A stretch of DNA of 22,862 nt from assembly GCA_964361325.1 (NCBI GenBank), contig CAYHZT010000010.1:1-22862 (forward strand). Reading direction: 5' to 3'. This document shows positions 6,398-13,922 of this stretch, piece after piece. Both the position numbers and the translations under genes were made by a program. Numbering within the stretch: the first letter of the stretch is position 1; each line of letters opens with the position of its first letter. Below the pieces are notes generated by a model, which made no database searches, was not told the DNA's origin, and saw only the letters and a program-made list of their open reading frames with translations. The DNA comes from 2011-GWA2-47-8b sp964361325 (GTDB lineage: Bacteria; Patescibacteriota; Minisyncoccia; UBA6257; WO2-44-18).

Positions 6398-6721
6398 GTG
6401 AAGACGACATTGGGTTTTCTGGCTCTATGGATTATTCTTTTCTCTGTTTTGATTGGTATCGCTTCGACTCCTGCGATCCCCGTAGTGGCAGCCAGTAACA
6501 ATTCCGCGGTTTTTTCCGCTTGCGATCAGATCAAAATTTTCAACCGTTTTGTTGCCGATGAGCCATTGGAAAAAAACCGGAATATGTTGGAAGCAGACGT
6601 AAACCGCTGGCTTAAAGCAAATTCAGGTAAAATCGAAGTAGTTAAAATCGAAACTTTAGCCATCGGCGTCGCTCACTCCTATCTTGAAATCATCGTTTGG
6701 TATAAACAGAAGGCGGAATAA
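6398..6721 (+). CDS. small exported or membrane-anchored protein, function unknown
   Basis: The 107-residue protein starts at a GTG with AAGGAGG 4 nt upstream. The N-terminus is a hydrophobic segment (about residues 4-22) followed by VVAAS near 29-33, resembling a signal peptide with an Ala-X-Ala-type cleavage site. The mature part is about 75 residues, with one cysteine (SACDQ) and a mixed alpha/beta composition. I do not recognise the family. The last codons form the left arm of an intrinsic terminator, with the stop codon in its loop. It lies between tRNA-Leu and the HtrA-like gene, with its own promoter-like site. Confidence 0.75.
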   Translation: MKTTLGFLALWIILFSVLIGIASTPAIPVVAASNNSAVFSACDQIKIFNRFVADEPLEKNRNMLEADVNRWLKANSGKIEVVKIETLAIGVAHSYLEIIVWYKQKAE

Positions 6722-6733
6722 TCCGCCTTTTTT
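6710..6733 (+). terminator. intrinsic terminator containing the stop codon
   Basis: AAGGCGGA (6710-6717) and TCCGCCTT (6722-6729) form an 8-bp stem. The loop ATAA includes bases of the TAA stop (6719-6721), and a T-tract follows. Confidence 0.88.
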
Positions 6734-6758
6734 ATTTACTCCGAACAAAATTAGACTG

Positions 6759-6767
6759 TGTTATAAT
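6759..6767 (+). promoter_or_regulatory. extended -10 promoter of the HtrA-like gene
   Basis: TGTTATAAT is a perfect extended -10 element. Its last bases overlap the first ATG (6766-6768), so that ATG would not be transcribed; the next in-frame ATG (6775) lies 7 nt beyond the hexamer. Confidence 0.65.
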
Positions 6768-6774
6768 GAACTCT

Positions 6775-7821
6775 ATGGAAAAATCTCCAATTATCGGCAC
6801 TATTAAAAAAGTAATGCCCGCAGTGGTTTCTATCGTAATTTCAAAAAGTTTAGAGACTCTGGAGAAGGAAATTCCGCCCGAAGTCTTGCCGTTTTTGCCA
6901 TTCGGGCATCCTCACCTTGATATCCCTCAAGACGAAATTGACGCTCACGGAATGGTAAAAATCGGCGGCGGCTCCGGTTTTATTGTTGACCCAAGCGGCA
7001 TAATTTTGACCAATAAACACGTAGTAATTGACCCACAGGCCGAATATACGGTAATTACCGAAAATGGTAAAAAATATAAAGGAGAAATTATTGCCCGCGA
7101 TCCGGTGGATGATGTTGCAATTTTAAAAATCGTTGGTAAAAACCTTCCGACAGTAGAGTTAGGAGAATCTTCTTTAGGATTAGAGCTTGGCCAAACCGTC
7201 TTAGCCATCGGCAATGCTTTAGGTATTTTTCGCAACACAGTTTCGTCAGGAATAATTTCCGGTTTATCCCGATCGATCCGGGCCGCTACATCGCCGATGA
7301 CGCCGGCGCAAGAACTACGCGGCTTGATCCAAACCGATGCCGCCATTAATCCCGGAAACTCCGGCGGACCGCTGGTAGATCTGGACGGCAAGGCAATCGG
7401 CATCAACGCGGCTATTGTGTTCGGCGCGCAAAATCTCGGATTCGCTATCCCGATCAATTACGCCAAACGCGATCTCGCTGACTTAAAAAAATTCGGGCGC
7501 ATTAAGCGGCCTCTTCTTGGCCTTCGTTATATTAATGTTGATGAAAACATGAAAGAGAAAATGAAGCTAAAATATGGATACGGCGCTATAATAGTCGGCC
7601 AACTGCCGCATACCGAAGCAATTATTCCGGGCAGTCCGGCTCATAAATCAGGCCTGAAAGAAAAAGACATTATCTTGGAATGTAATGACGAAAAAATTAT
7701 CCCGGAAAGAACTATTCAGGATATTTTGGAAGAAAAAGAAGTGGGAGATACTCTTAATCTAAAAGTCTTACGAGGCGCCAAAATTTTTATCGCGAAGGTG
7801 AAACTTTCTGAGAGAAAATAG
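6775..7821 (+). CDS. HtrA/DegP-like trypsin-family serine protease with PDZ domain
   Basis: The protein has 348 residues from the chosen start. The catalytic triad is visible: His82 in TNKHVV, Asp113 in DPVDDVAIL, and Ser196 in NPGNSGGPL. The C-terminal third (about 240-348) is a PDZ domain with IIPGSPAHKSGLKEKDIILECN. HtrA proteases degrade or refold damaged proteins, usually outside the cytoplasmic membrane. Here no signal peptide or membrane helix is seen, so the protein may be cytoplasmic or exported by another route. The start 6775 was preferred over ATG 6766 because 6766 overlaps a TATAAT; the mRNA is predicted to be leaderless. Its 3' end overlaps a small minus-strand ORF by 35 bp. Confidence 0.9.
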   Translation: MEKSPIIGTIKKVMPAVVSIVISKSLETLEKEIPPEVLPFLPFGHPHLDIPQDEIDAHGMVKIGGGSGFIVDPSGIILTNKHVVIDPQAEYTVITENGKKYKGEIIARDPVDDVAILKIVGKNLPTVELGESSLGLELGQTVLAIGNALGIFRNTVSSGIISGLSRSIRAATSPMTPAQELRGLIQTDAAINPGNSGGPLVDLDGKAIGINAAIVFGAQNLGFAIPINYAKRDLADLKKFGRIKRPLLGLRYINVDENMKEKMKLKYGYGAIIVGQLPHTEAIIPGSPAHKSGLKEKDIILECNDEKIIPERTIQDILEEKEVGDTLNLKVLRGAKIFIAKVKLSERK

Positions 7822-7939
7822 AATCCAGGGCATTGGCGAAAAATCCGTCCTTTTGAACAAGTCCCGGACCGAATTTTACTAAAGACAGAACGACATAAAA
7901 CGCCAAGACCATTCCTAATATCGGTAATAAATATCGCAT
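7787..7939 (-). CDS. possible 50-residue membrane protein
   Basis: An ATG at 7939 opens a 50-codon minus-strand frame (begins MRYLLPILGMVLAFYVVLSL) that ends at TAA 7787-7789. The first 22 residues form a hydrophobic helix, followed by a polar tail. It begins 26 nt after the glmS stop on the same strand, so it could be the last gene of a leuS-glmS unit. The final 35 bp overlap the convergent protease gene. No Shine-Dalgarno is seen. I do not recognise a family; the case for coding rests on position and composition only. Confidence 0.4.
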   Translation of the reverse strand: MRYLLPILGMVLAFYVVLSLVKFGPGLVQKDGFFANALDSIFSQKVSPSR

Positions 7940-7965
7940 TGTGATTATTAATTAGTCTTTTGATT

Positions 7966-9753
7966 CTACTCTACAGTGACGCTTTTTGCCAAGTTCCTTG
8001 GCTTATCCACGTCATAGCCGCGTAAAGTTCCAAAATGGTAAGCAAAGAGCTGCAACGGGACAATGTTTAAAATCGGCTCCAATACCTCGGCGGTTTTAGG
8101 AATATAGAAGACGTCATTTGCCAATTTGGTTATAGCTTTATCGCCCGCGGTAGCAATTGCCAAAATCGGCCCGGAACGGGCTTTTATTTCTTCCAGATTG
8201 GAAAGCATTTTGTCATAAACCCGATTTTGAGTAACCAAAGCAATGGTCGGGAAATCTTTATCTATGAGCGCAATCGGCCCGTGTTTCATTTCCCCTCCCG
8301 CATAACCTTCGGCATGAACGTAGGCGATTTCTTTTATTTTTAGCGCGCCTTCCAGTGCGGTGGGGTAGTTATAACCGCGACCGAGATATAAAAAGTTTTT
8401 ATATTTTAAATATTTTTTGGCAAGTTGCTTTATTTTGTCGCTTTGGGCCAAAACTATTTTTATCTTGTCCGGCAGAATCGCCAATTCACGCATAATTTCC
8501 CGATGAGCCGATGTTTTTTTCGAACTGAAATATAAAGCCATTAACGATAGCACACTCAACTGGGATAGGAAGGCCTTGGTGGAAGCTACTCCAATTTCCG
8601 GACCGGCGTGATTATAAACACCGGCTACGGTTTCTCTGGCGATGCTGGAACCGACTACGTTGACTATTCCAAGGGTCAGATTTTTTTGATGATTGGCCTT
8701 GCGCAGAGCGGCCAACGTATCGGCCGTTTCACCGGATTGAGAAATCAAGAGAGAGGCAGTTCCTTTTTTGACCGGATGTTTAGCGTAGCGGTATTCGGAG
8801 GCTAGCATTACCTCGGTGGGTAAATTGGTTAGTTCTTCAAAAAGAAGCTTCCCTGCCAAACCCGAATAATAAGAAGTGCCGCAGGCGAGAATTTCCATCT
8901 TTTTTATATTTCTCAATTTTTCGGCCACTCCTTCCAAGCCGCCAAGTTTAACCGATCCCCTATCCGCCGATAAGCGACCTCGCAATGCCGAGAGTACAAC
9001 TTCCGGCCCTTCAAAAATTTCCTTTAACATAAAGTGAGGAAAGCTTCCTTTCTGTGCTTGTTCCGGATTAATATCCAACTTCTCTATTTTCGGCCTTGCC
9101 GGTCCTATTTCCAGACCGCCAAGGGATAAGACGCCTCGTTGACCATCTTTAAGGTAGATTACTTTCTTTACTAAACCAGCCAGGGCCGTCGGATCCGAAG
9201 CGATATAATACTCTTTCTCGCCAACGCCAATCACCAACGGGCTGCCCAAGCGGGCAATGTAAAGCTTTTGCGGCTCTTTTTTGTTTATGAGGGCAATGGC
9301 ATAGGCCCCGACGACTTTTTTGAGCGATCTCTCAAAGCCATATTCCTCCACAAGGTGCGCCAACACTTCCGTGTCTGTCTGCGAACGGAAACGATGTCTT
9401 TTTTTAATAAGCTCAGTTTTCAAATCCTGGTAATTTTCAATGATTCCGTTATGAATCAAAAAAATCTCCTCCCGGCAATCGGAGTGAGGATGCGCATTGG
9501 CTTGATTAGGAATGCCGTGAGTGGCCCAACGAGTATGGCCGATGGTTGCCGTGGCGGATAAGGATCTTTTTCCTCGCAGCGCTTTTTCTAAATTATCCAG
9601 CTTACCGACGGTTTTTATAATTTCAGCATTAGCTCCCAGATTAAAAAAAGCCACGCCAGCAGAATCGTAGCCTCTATATTCAAGCTTACGCAAATTTCCG
9701 AAAACTATCGGCAGCCCCTCCTTTTTACCTATATATCCCGAAATTCCACACAT
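7966..9753 (-). CDS. glmS: glutamine-fructose-6-phosphate aminotransferase (isomerizing)
   Basis: The protein has 595 residues, the normal GlmS length. The glutaminase domain begins MCGISGYIG, whose Cys becomes the N-terminal nucleophile after Met removal, and contains GHTRWATHG. Two sugar-isomerase domains follow, with ILACGTSYYSG and SQSGETADTLAAL, and the conserved C-terminus DVDKPRNLAKSVTVE. It makes glucosamine-6-phosphate from fructose-6-phosphate and glutamine, the first step to UDP-GlcNAc and peptidoglycan, in the cytosol. It starts 15 nt after the leuS stop on the same strand, so the two are likely cotranscribed. No glmS ribozyme is possible in such a short gap. Confidence 0.97.
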   Translation of the reverse strand: MCGISGYIGKKEGLPIVFGNLRKLEYRGYDSAGVAFFNLGANAEIIKTVGKLDNLEKALRGKRSLSATATIGHTRWATHGIPNQANAHPHSDCREEIFLIHNGIIENYQDLKTELIKKRHRFRSQTDTEVLAHLVEEYGFERSLKKVVGAYAIALINKKEPQKLYIARLGSPLVIGVGEKEYYIASDPTALAGLVKKVIYLKDGQRGVLSLGGLEIGPARPKIEKLDINPEQAQKGSFPHFMLKEIFEGPEVVLSALRGRLSADRGSVKLGGLEGVAEKLRNIKKMEILACGTSYYSGLAGKLLFEELTNLPTEVMLASEYRYAKHPVKKGTASLLISQSGETADTLAALRKANHQKNLTLGIVNVVGSSIARETVAGVYNHAGPEIGVASTKAFLSQLSVLSLMALYFSSKKTSAHREIMRELAILPDKIKIVLAQSDKIKQLAKKYLKYKNFLYLGRGYNYPTALEGALKIKEIAYVHAEGYAGGEMKHGPIALIDKDFPTIALVTQNRVYDKMLSNLEEIKARSGPILAIATAGDKAITKLANDVFYIPKTAEVLEPILNIVPLQLFAYHFGTLRGYDVDKPRNLAKSVTVE

Positions 9754-9768
9754 AATGTTATTTAATGT

Positions 9769-12066
9769 TTAAATTATAAAATTAATCAAGCGATTTGGAA
9801 CAAAAATAACTCTTTTTATATTTTTAGCTTCCACCCACTTTTTAATTTCCGGATTAGTTAAAACCAGTGCCCGCGCCTGCTCCTCGCTGATTCCCCGATG
9901 AACTTTTGTTTTGGCGCGTAGCTTACCGTTTACTTGAATTAACAAATCAAATTCATCTTCGGTCACTAATTTTTCGTCCCAAGCAGGCCATTGCTCGTTA
10001 TCCAAAAGTGTTTTATTGCCTGAGCGTTCCCATAATTCCTGCGCGAGGTGCGGCGCGAATGGAAACAAGAGCTTAATCGCCTCTGCAGGAAACATACCTG
10101 TCTCATTGACCATAATCATCAAGGCACTAATAGCTGTATTGAAATGAAGATTTTTTATGTCTTCGGTAACCTTTTTGATGGTTTTGTGAAGCGTCTTGTC
10201 GGTGTTTGGATTTTGGGGGTTGGATTTTATTTGTAATTTGGAGACGATGTTATAAATATTACTTAGGAACCTGTATAGTCCGACAATACCCCTTGGATCC
10301 CAGGGTTTGGCATCTTTAAGCGGCCCCATAAACATTTCATAAAGCCGCAACGAATCGGCGCCGAATTTTTTTATCAGTTCGTCAGGATTAGCCACGTTAC
10401 CGCGCGATTTGGACATTTTCTGCCCATCGTGGCCGAGAATCAGTCCCTGATTGACCAGTTTTGTAAACGGCTCCTTAGTCGAAACTGCTTTGATGTCATA
10501 TAAAAACTTGTGCCAAAAACGCGCATACAAAAGATGCGAGACGGCGTGCTCCGCTCCGCCAATATACATATCCACGGACATCCAATATTTTTCCTTTTTA
10601 CTGTCCGCCAATGCTTTTTTATTTTTTGTGTCTAAATAACGAAGGTAGTACCAGCAAGAGCCCGCCCACTGCGGCATGGTATTGGTTTCACGTTTGGCTT
10701 TACCGCCACATTTCGGGCACTTCACGTTTACCCATTTATCTATTCCAGCCAATGGAGATTCCGCCTTTCCAGTCGGCTCATAATTTTTCACGCTAGGCAA
10801 TTTTACCGGCAAATCTTTTTCCGAAACCGGCTGGTTTCCGCATTTTTCACATTTGATAATAGGAATCGGTTCGCCCCAATAACGCTGACGAGAGAATATC
10901 CAGTCGCGCAACTTGTAATTGACGGTTTTTTTGCCGCTGACTTTAGCTATTACTTCATCTTTAGGAATCAAAGGTTCGTCCGCAATCAATAGTTTGAATT
11001 TTTCGGCAAATTCACGATCGCGTTCATCGTGCCGGGGAACCGCCATAATCGCTCCGGTTCCGTAATGAAGCAGAACGTAATCTGAAACCCAGACAGGAAT
11101 TTCTTTTTTATTAAGCGGGTTGATGGCCCGGACGCCTTTTAGTTCCACTCCGGTTTTTTCTTTATTCTCCTGCCGCTCCCGATCGCTTTTATTCACGGCT
11201 TTATGAATGTAGCTTTTCACCGCTTCGTAATTCATAATTCTTGATTCATAATTCTTAATCCACGGATGCTCGGGCGCCAAAACCAAGTAAGTCGCTCCGG
11301 CCAGGGTATCGGGCCGGGTGGTAAAAACTTCTATATCTCCGTAACAAACCCGATCGCAATACAACGGAAATCTTATGAGCGCGCCTTCGGAACGTCCGAT
11401 CCAATTCTTTTGCATTTCTTTGACTCGCTCGGGCCAATCCAAACCTTCTAAATCTTGAAGTAAGCGGTCGGCATAAGCGGTAATTTTTAAAAGCCATTGC
11501 TTTAGATTCCGGCGTTCTACTCTGCTACCGCAACGCTCGCAAACGCCTTCAGTGATCTCCTCGTTGGAAATGACGGTTTTGTCGGTTGGACACCAATTCA
11601 CCGGAACTTCCGCCTCGTACGCAAGCCCATTTTTAAAGAGCTGGAGAAAAATCCATTGAGTCCATTTATAGTATTCCGGATCGGTGGTGTTGATTTCGCT
11701 TTGCCAGTCGTAACTGAAACCCAAATTCTTGAGCTGACTGGTGAAATTTTTGACGTTCTTTTTTACCACCAAACTGGGATGAGTTTTTGTCTTGATTGCG
11801 TAATTCTCCGCCGGCAAACCAAAAGCGTCCCAGCCCATCGGGTGCAAAACGTTAAAGCCGTTCATCCGCAAAAACCGGCTGTAAATGTCCGAGGCGGTGT
11901 AACCTTCCACGTGACCGACATGTAAACCTTCGCCCGACGGATAAGGGAACATGTCTAAAACATAGGCCTTGCGAGATTTCCCGGCCTCAACGTGCCAAAT
12001 TTTATATTTATTTTTAGCCCAAATTTTCTGCCACTTCTTCTCAATTTTTGTAAAGTCGTACTTCAT
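9769..12066 (-). CDS. leuS: leucyl-tRNA synthetase
   Basis: The class I signatures are PYPSGEGLHVGHVEGYTASD (HIGH-type HVGH at residues 49-52) and KMSKSRGN (near 549). The editing domain retains TTRPDTLAGATYLVLAPEH and GTGAIMAVPRHDERD, and zinc-type CxxC pairs are seen (CERCGS; CEKCGN with CPKCGG). At 765 residues it is short for bacterial LeuRS. Most of the shortfall seems to lie between the editing motif and VNYKLRDWIFSRQRYWG, where the usual NSGEFDGL-type segment is missing. A 14-bp tandem repeat encodes NYESRIMNYE after LAPEHPW. A TATTAT box (12082-12087) lies 15 nt upstream of the ATG, in the tail of the acyl-CoA ligase terminator. glmS follows directly. Confidence 0.97.
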   Translation of the reverse strand: MKYDFTKIEKKWQKIWAKNKYKIWHVEAGKSRKAYVLDMFPYPSGEGLHVGHVEGYTASDIYSRFLRMNGFNVLHPMGWDAFGLPAENYAIKTKTHPSLVVKKNVKNFTSQLKNLGFSYDWQSEINTTDPEYYKWTQWIFLQLFKNGLAYEAEVPVNWCPTDKTVISNEEITEGVCERCGSRVERRNLKQWLLKITAYADRLLQDLEGLDWPERVKEMQKNWIGRSEGALIRFPLYCDRVCYGDIEVFTTRPDTLAGATYLVLAPEHPWIKNYESRIMNYEAVKSYIHKAVNKSDRERQENKEKTGVELKGVRAINPLNKKEIPVWVSDYVLLHYGTGAIMAVPRHDERDREFAEKFKLLIADEPLIPKDEVIAKVSGKKTVNYKLRDWIFSRQRYWGEPIPIIKCEKCGNQPVSEKDLPVKLPSVKNYEPTGKAESPLAGIDKWVNVKCPKCGGKAKRETNTMPQWAGSCWYYLRYLDTKNKKALADSKKEKYWMSVDMYIGGAEHAVSHLLYARFWHKFLYDIKAVSTKEPFTKLVNQGLILGHDGQKMSKSRGNVANPDELIKKFGADSLRLYEMFMGPLKDAKPWDPRGIVGLYRFLSNIYNIVSKLQIKSNPQNPNTDKTLHKTIKKVTEDIKNLHFNTAISALMIMVNETGMFPAEAIKLLFPFAPHLAQELWERSGNKTLLDNEQWPAWDEKLVTEDEFDLLIQVNGKLRAKTKVHRGISEEQARALVLTNPEIKKWVEAKNIKRVIFVPNRLINFII
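11230..11256 (-). repeat. 14-bp tandem repeat in leuS
   Basis: ATTCATAATTCTT occurs at 11230-11242 and again at 11244-11256. It encodes NYESRIMNYE in the editing-domain region just after LAPEHPW, where LeuRS family members normally have a shorter linker. Confidence 0.75.
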
Positions 12067-12086
12067 TGATATTCCAAGTCTATAAT

Positions 12087-12115
12087 AAAAAAACTCGCCT
12101 GTTAAGGCGAGTTTT
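12087..12115 (-). terminator. intrinsic terminator containing the stop codon of the acyl-CoA ligase
   Basis: In the minus-strand transcript AAAACTCGCCT pairs with AGGCGAGTTTT around the loop TAAC, followed by seven T. The loop holds the TAA stop (12102-12104). The T-tract runs into the TATTAT proposed as the leuS -10 box. Confidence 0.9.
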
Positions 12116-13688
12116 GGGTCATCTGAATGAACAATTTCCTAAGTTCTTTCTTTAAGACCTTGCCCAAAAGATTTTTGGGAAGTTCGTCAACGGCGATTAC
12201 GCAACTTGGAATCTTAATCGCCGGAAGATGTTTCCCGCAAAATTTCACAATTTCCTGGGAATTCAATTCCTTGAGCCTTCCCCGAAACATAGGTATCGGG
12301 GTGACAAAGGCCACTATCTTTTCGCCTAAGTCCCTATCTGGAACACCAACAACGGCCGCTTCTTGAATTCCGGAATATTGAGTAAGAACCTTTTCTATTT
12401 CGCTCGGATAAACGTTTTCGCCGCGAGTTTTAATCAGATCCTTCTTTCTGTCGGTCAGCCACAAAAAACCGTCGTCATCTATTCTCGCCATGTCGCCGGT
12501 AGCGAGCCAGCCGTCTTGGCTTAAAACTTCCGCGGTTTCTTGCGGTTTTTCCCAGTAGCCAGCCATCACTTGCGGACCGCTGATTAACAACTCACCATCA
12601 ACAACTTTCACTTTCGTTTCCGCAACCGGAAGGCCCAGTGATCCGGACTTGCCGTTAAATAGCGGGTTAATGGAAACAATAGGCGACGTTTCGGATAAGC
12701 CGTAGCCTTCAACGATTATCGCTCTTGTTCGCGTTTCAAACTCGCGCTTCACTTCTCCGTCCAGCGCTCCCGCTCCGGAAAAACACAATCCCAGCCAGCT
12801 CTTCTTAAGCTTGTCGAATTCGCGCTCTTTAAGCATCACGGAAAACATCCGCGGAATTCCCGGAAAGATAGTCACCCGATGCTTGAGTATCAGTCGGATT
12901 ACCTGCTTGGCATTAAAACGCGGCGTAAGTACCACTAAACAACCCTGCGCCAAAGCAATATTCATGCAAACAGATAAACCGTACACGTGAAAAAATGGAA
13001 TGGCTCCCATAAGCACCGAACCCGGCGTGATTGCGTCCCCGACGGAACCCATCGCCTGCAGGGTGTTGTTGACCAAATTTGAGTGCGTCAGCATCACTGC
13101 CTTGGAAGTGCCGGTAGTACCCCCTGTAAATTGAAGAACCGCCAGATCTGAAGGTTGTACATTTACGGGCGCGAACCAATCTCTAGGCTTGAAGATATCT
13201 CTCCATTTAAAAGTTTTACCCGGTAAACCATTTCGTAAGTTCTTCAAACGATAAAGCGGCTTTAAGTACCAGGGCAGATAATCATCCAGGCCTATGACCA
13301 TCATTTCGGTCCAATAAGGCCGGGTATGATACAAAACGGCATTGTGATGATGAAAATCTTTTAAGGTCACCAACAGTTTCGGCTTGGCTTGATTGAGCAT
13401 TTCCGTAAGTTCACCCGTGGTCGCAAGTGGATTGAGAGAAACCACGACGCAACCGGCGCGTAAAGCGCCAAGATACCCGATGACCAATTGCGGGCAATTT
13501 GGCAGGAGAAACGCAACTCGGTCGCCCGGCTTGATATTCCTTGCTTGCAGAAACAAAACAAATTGCGAAGACAAAGCAAATAACTCTTGGTAAGTAATTT
13601 CTTTGTCGTAAAAGATAAGCGCCGTTTTATTATGATACTTATTGACGGTATCCTCAAAAAGCTTCGGAATAGTCCTGGTTGAATCCAC
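12102..13688 (-). CDS. long-chain fatty-acid-CoA ligase (AMP-forming)
   Basis: The protein has 528 residues of the ANL superfamily. The phosphate loop FTGGTTGTSKAVMLTHSN starts near residue 187, the A5 motif GYGLSETSP is at 328-336, GWLATGDMARIDDDGFLWLTDRKKDLIKTRGENVYPSEIE lies at about 393-432, and the catalytic lysine is Lys510 in NLLGKVLKKEL. It would activate fatty acids with ATP and CoA. Such an enzyme is unexpected where fatty-acid synthesis and oxidation are usually missing, so it may serve scavenged lipids. GTG start with AGGAGG 5 nt upstream (13694-13699). Residues about 464-474 look like an insertion encoded by a hairpin repeat. The upstream 230 bp are rich in hairpins and may form a structured leader. 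Confidence 0.92.
   Translation of the reverse strand: MDSTRTIPKLFEDTVNKYHNKTALIFYDKEITYQELFALSSQFVLFLQARNIKPGDRVAFLLPNCPQLVIGYLGALRAGCVVVSLNPLATTGELTEMLNQAKPKLLVTLKDFHHHNAVLYHTRPYWTEMMVIGLDDYLPWYLKPLYRLKNLRNGLPGKTFKWRDIFKPRDWFAPVNVQPSDLAVLQFTGGTTGTSKAVMLTHSNLVNNTLQAMGSVGDAITPGSVLMGAIPFFHVYGLSVCMNIALAQGCLVVLTPRFNAKQVIRLILKHRVTIFPGIPRMFSVMLKEREFDKLKKSWLGLCFSGAGALDGEVKREFETRTRAIIVEGYGLSETSPIVSINPLFNGKSGSLGLPVAETKVKVVDGELLISGPQVMAGYWEKPQETAEVLSQDGWLATGDMARIDDDGFLWLTDRKKDLIKTRGENVYPSEIEKVLTQYSGIQEAAVVGVPDRDLGEKIVAFVTPIPMFRGRLKELNSQEIVKFCGKHLPAIKIPSCVIAVDELPKNLLGKVLKKELRKLFIQMTQNSP
12280..12301 (-). repeat. hairpin repeat inside the acyl-CoA ligase gene
   Basis: CCCCGA (12280-12285) and TCGGGG (12296-12301) form a 6-bp stem around a 10-nt loop. 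It is translated in frame as residues around IPMFRG in the C-terminal domain, where I would expect a short loop between VAFVTP and the LNSQEIVKF helix. Confidence 0.5.
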
Positions 13689-13693
13689 GATCG

Positions 13694-13699
13694 CCTCCT
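13694..13699 (-). promoter_or_regulatory. strong Shine-Dalgarno of the acyl-CoA ligase
   Basis: Minus-strand AGGAGG lies 5 nt before GTG 13688 and supports that start. The context AGGAGGCGATC is close to the full anti-Shine-Dalgarno complement. Confidence 0.75.
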
Positions 13700-13719
13700 A
13701 TCAAAAAACTACACAGATA

Positions 13720-13868
13720 CTGCCATTTTTCAGAAAAATTTTCAACAACACGGCATACCCGCCCCCAAGAAAGTCTCTTGGAAGGAATTGGCGGAGGCGA
13801 GCTGGCAGGGTCTTTTTATTATAATCGTACGTAATAAAAAGTAGCTCGCCGAGCCCATAGGCGGGCTC
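13720..13868. other. hairpin-rich intergenic region, possible structured RNA or leader
   Basis: The region between tatD and the ligase (13689-13922) holds no convincing gene. Seen directly: CTGCCA (13720-13725) pairs with TGGCAG (13803-13808); CCGCC (13759-13763) with GGCGG (13790-13794), enclosing CCAAGA/TCTTGG (13765-13770, 13776-13781); GGCGAGCT (13796-13803) with AGCTCGCC (13843-13850), enclosing CTTTTTATTA/TAATAAAAAG (13812-13821, 13832-13841); and GAGCCC with GGGCTC (13851-13856, 13863-13868). ATTATAAT at 13818-13825 offers a -10 on both strands. A minus-strand RNA from about 13811 would be a leader of the ligase; a plus-strand RNA would end in TTTTT at 13813-13817. I cannot tell which, if either, is made. 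Confidence 0.45.
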
Positions 13869-13922
13869 TATCCGCTGGGGTAGAGAACCGCTGGTCCTTA
13901 CAGAAGACTTTATTGGGAGGGG

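Noticed and set aside
9754..9768. glmS ribozyme or riboswitch upstream of glmS
   Set aside because: Only 15 nt separate leuS and glmS, too short for a ribozyme.
13720..13820. Signal recognition particle RNA
   Set aside because: The GGAAGGAA word looked suggestive, but the conserved SRP core (GGAA tetraloop with the AGCAG side) could not be placed.
13642..13824. Plus-strand 60-residue ORF in the hairpin-rich intergenic region
   Set aside because: It overlaps the ligase start, lacks a ribosome binding site and has no protein-like pattern; the region is better explained by RNA structure.
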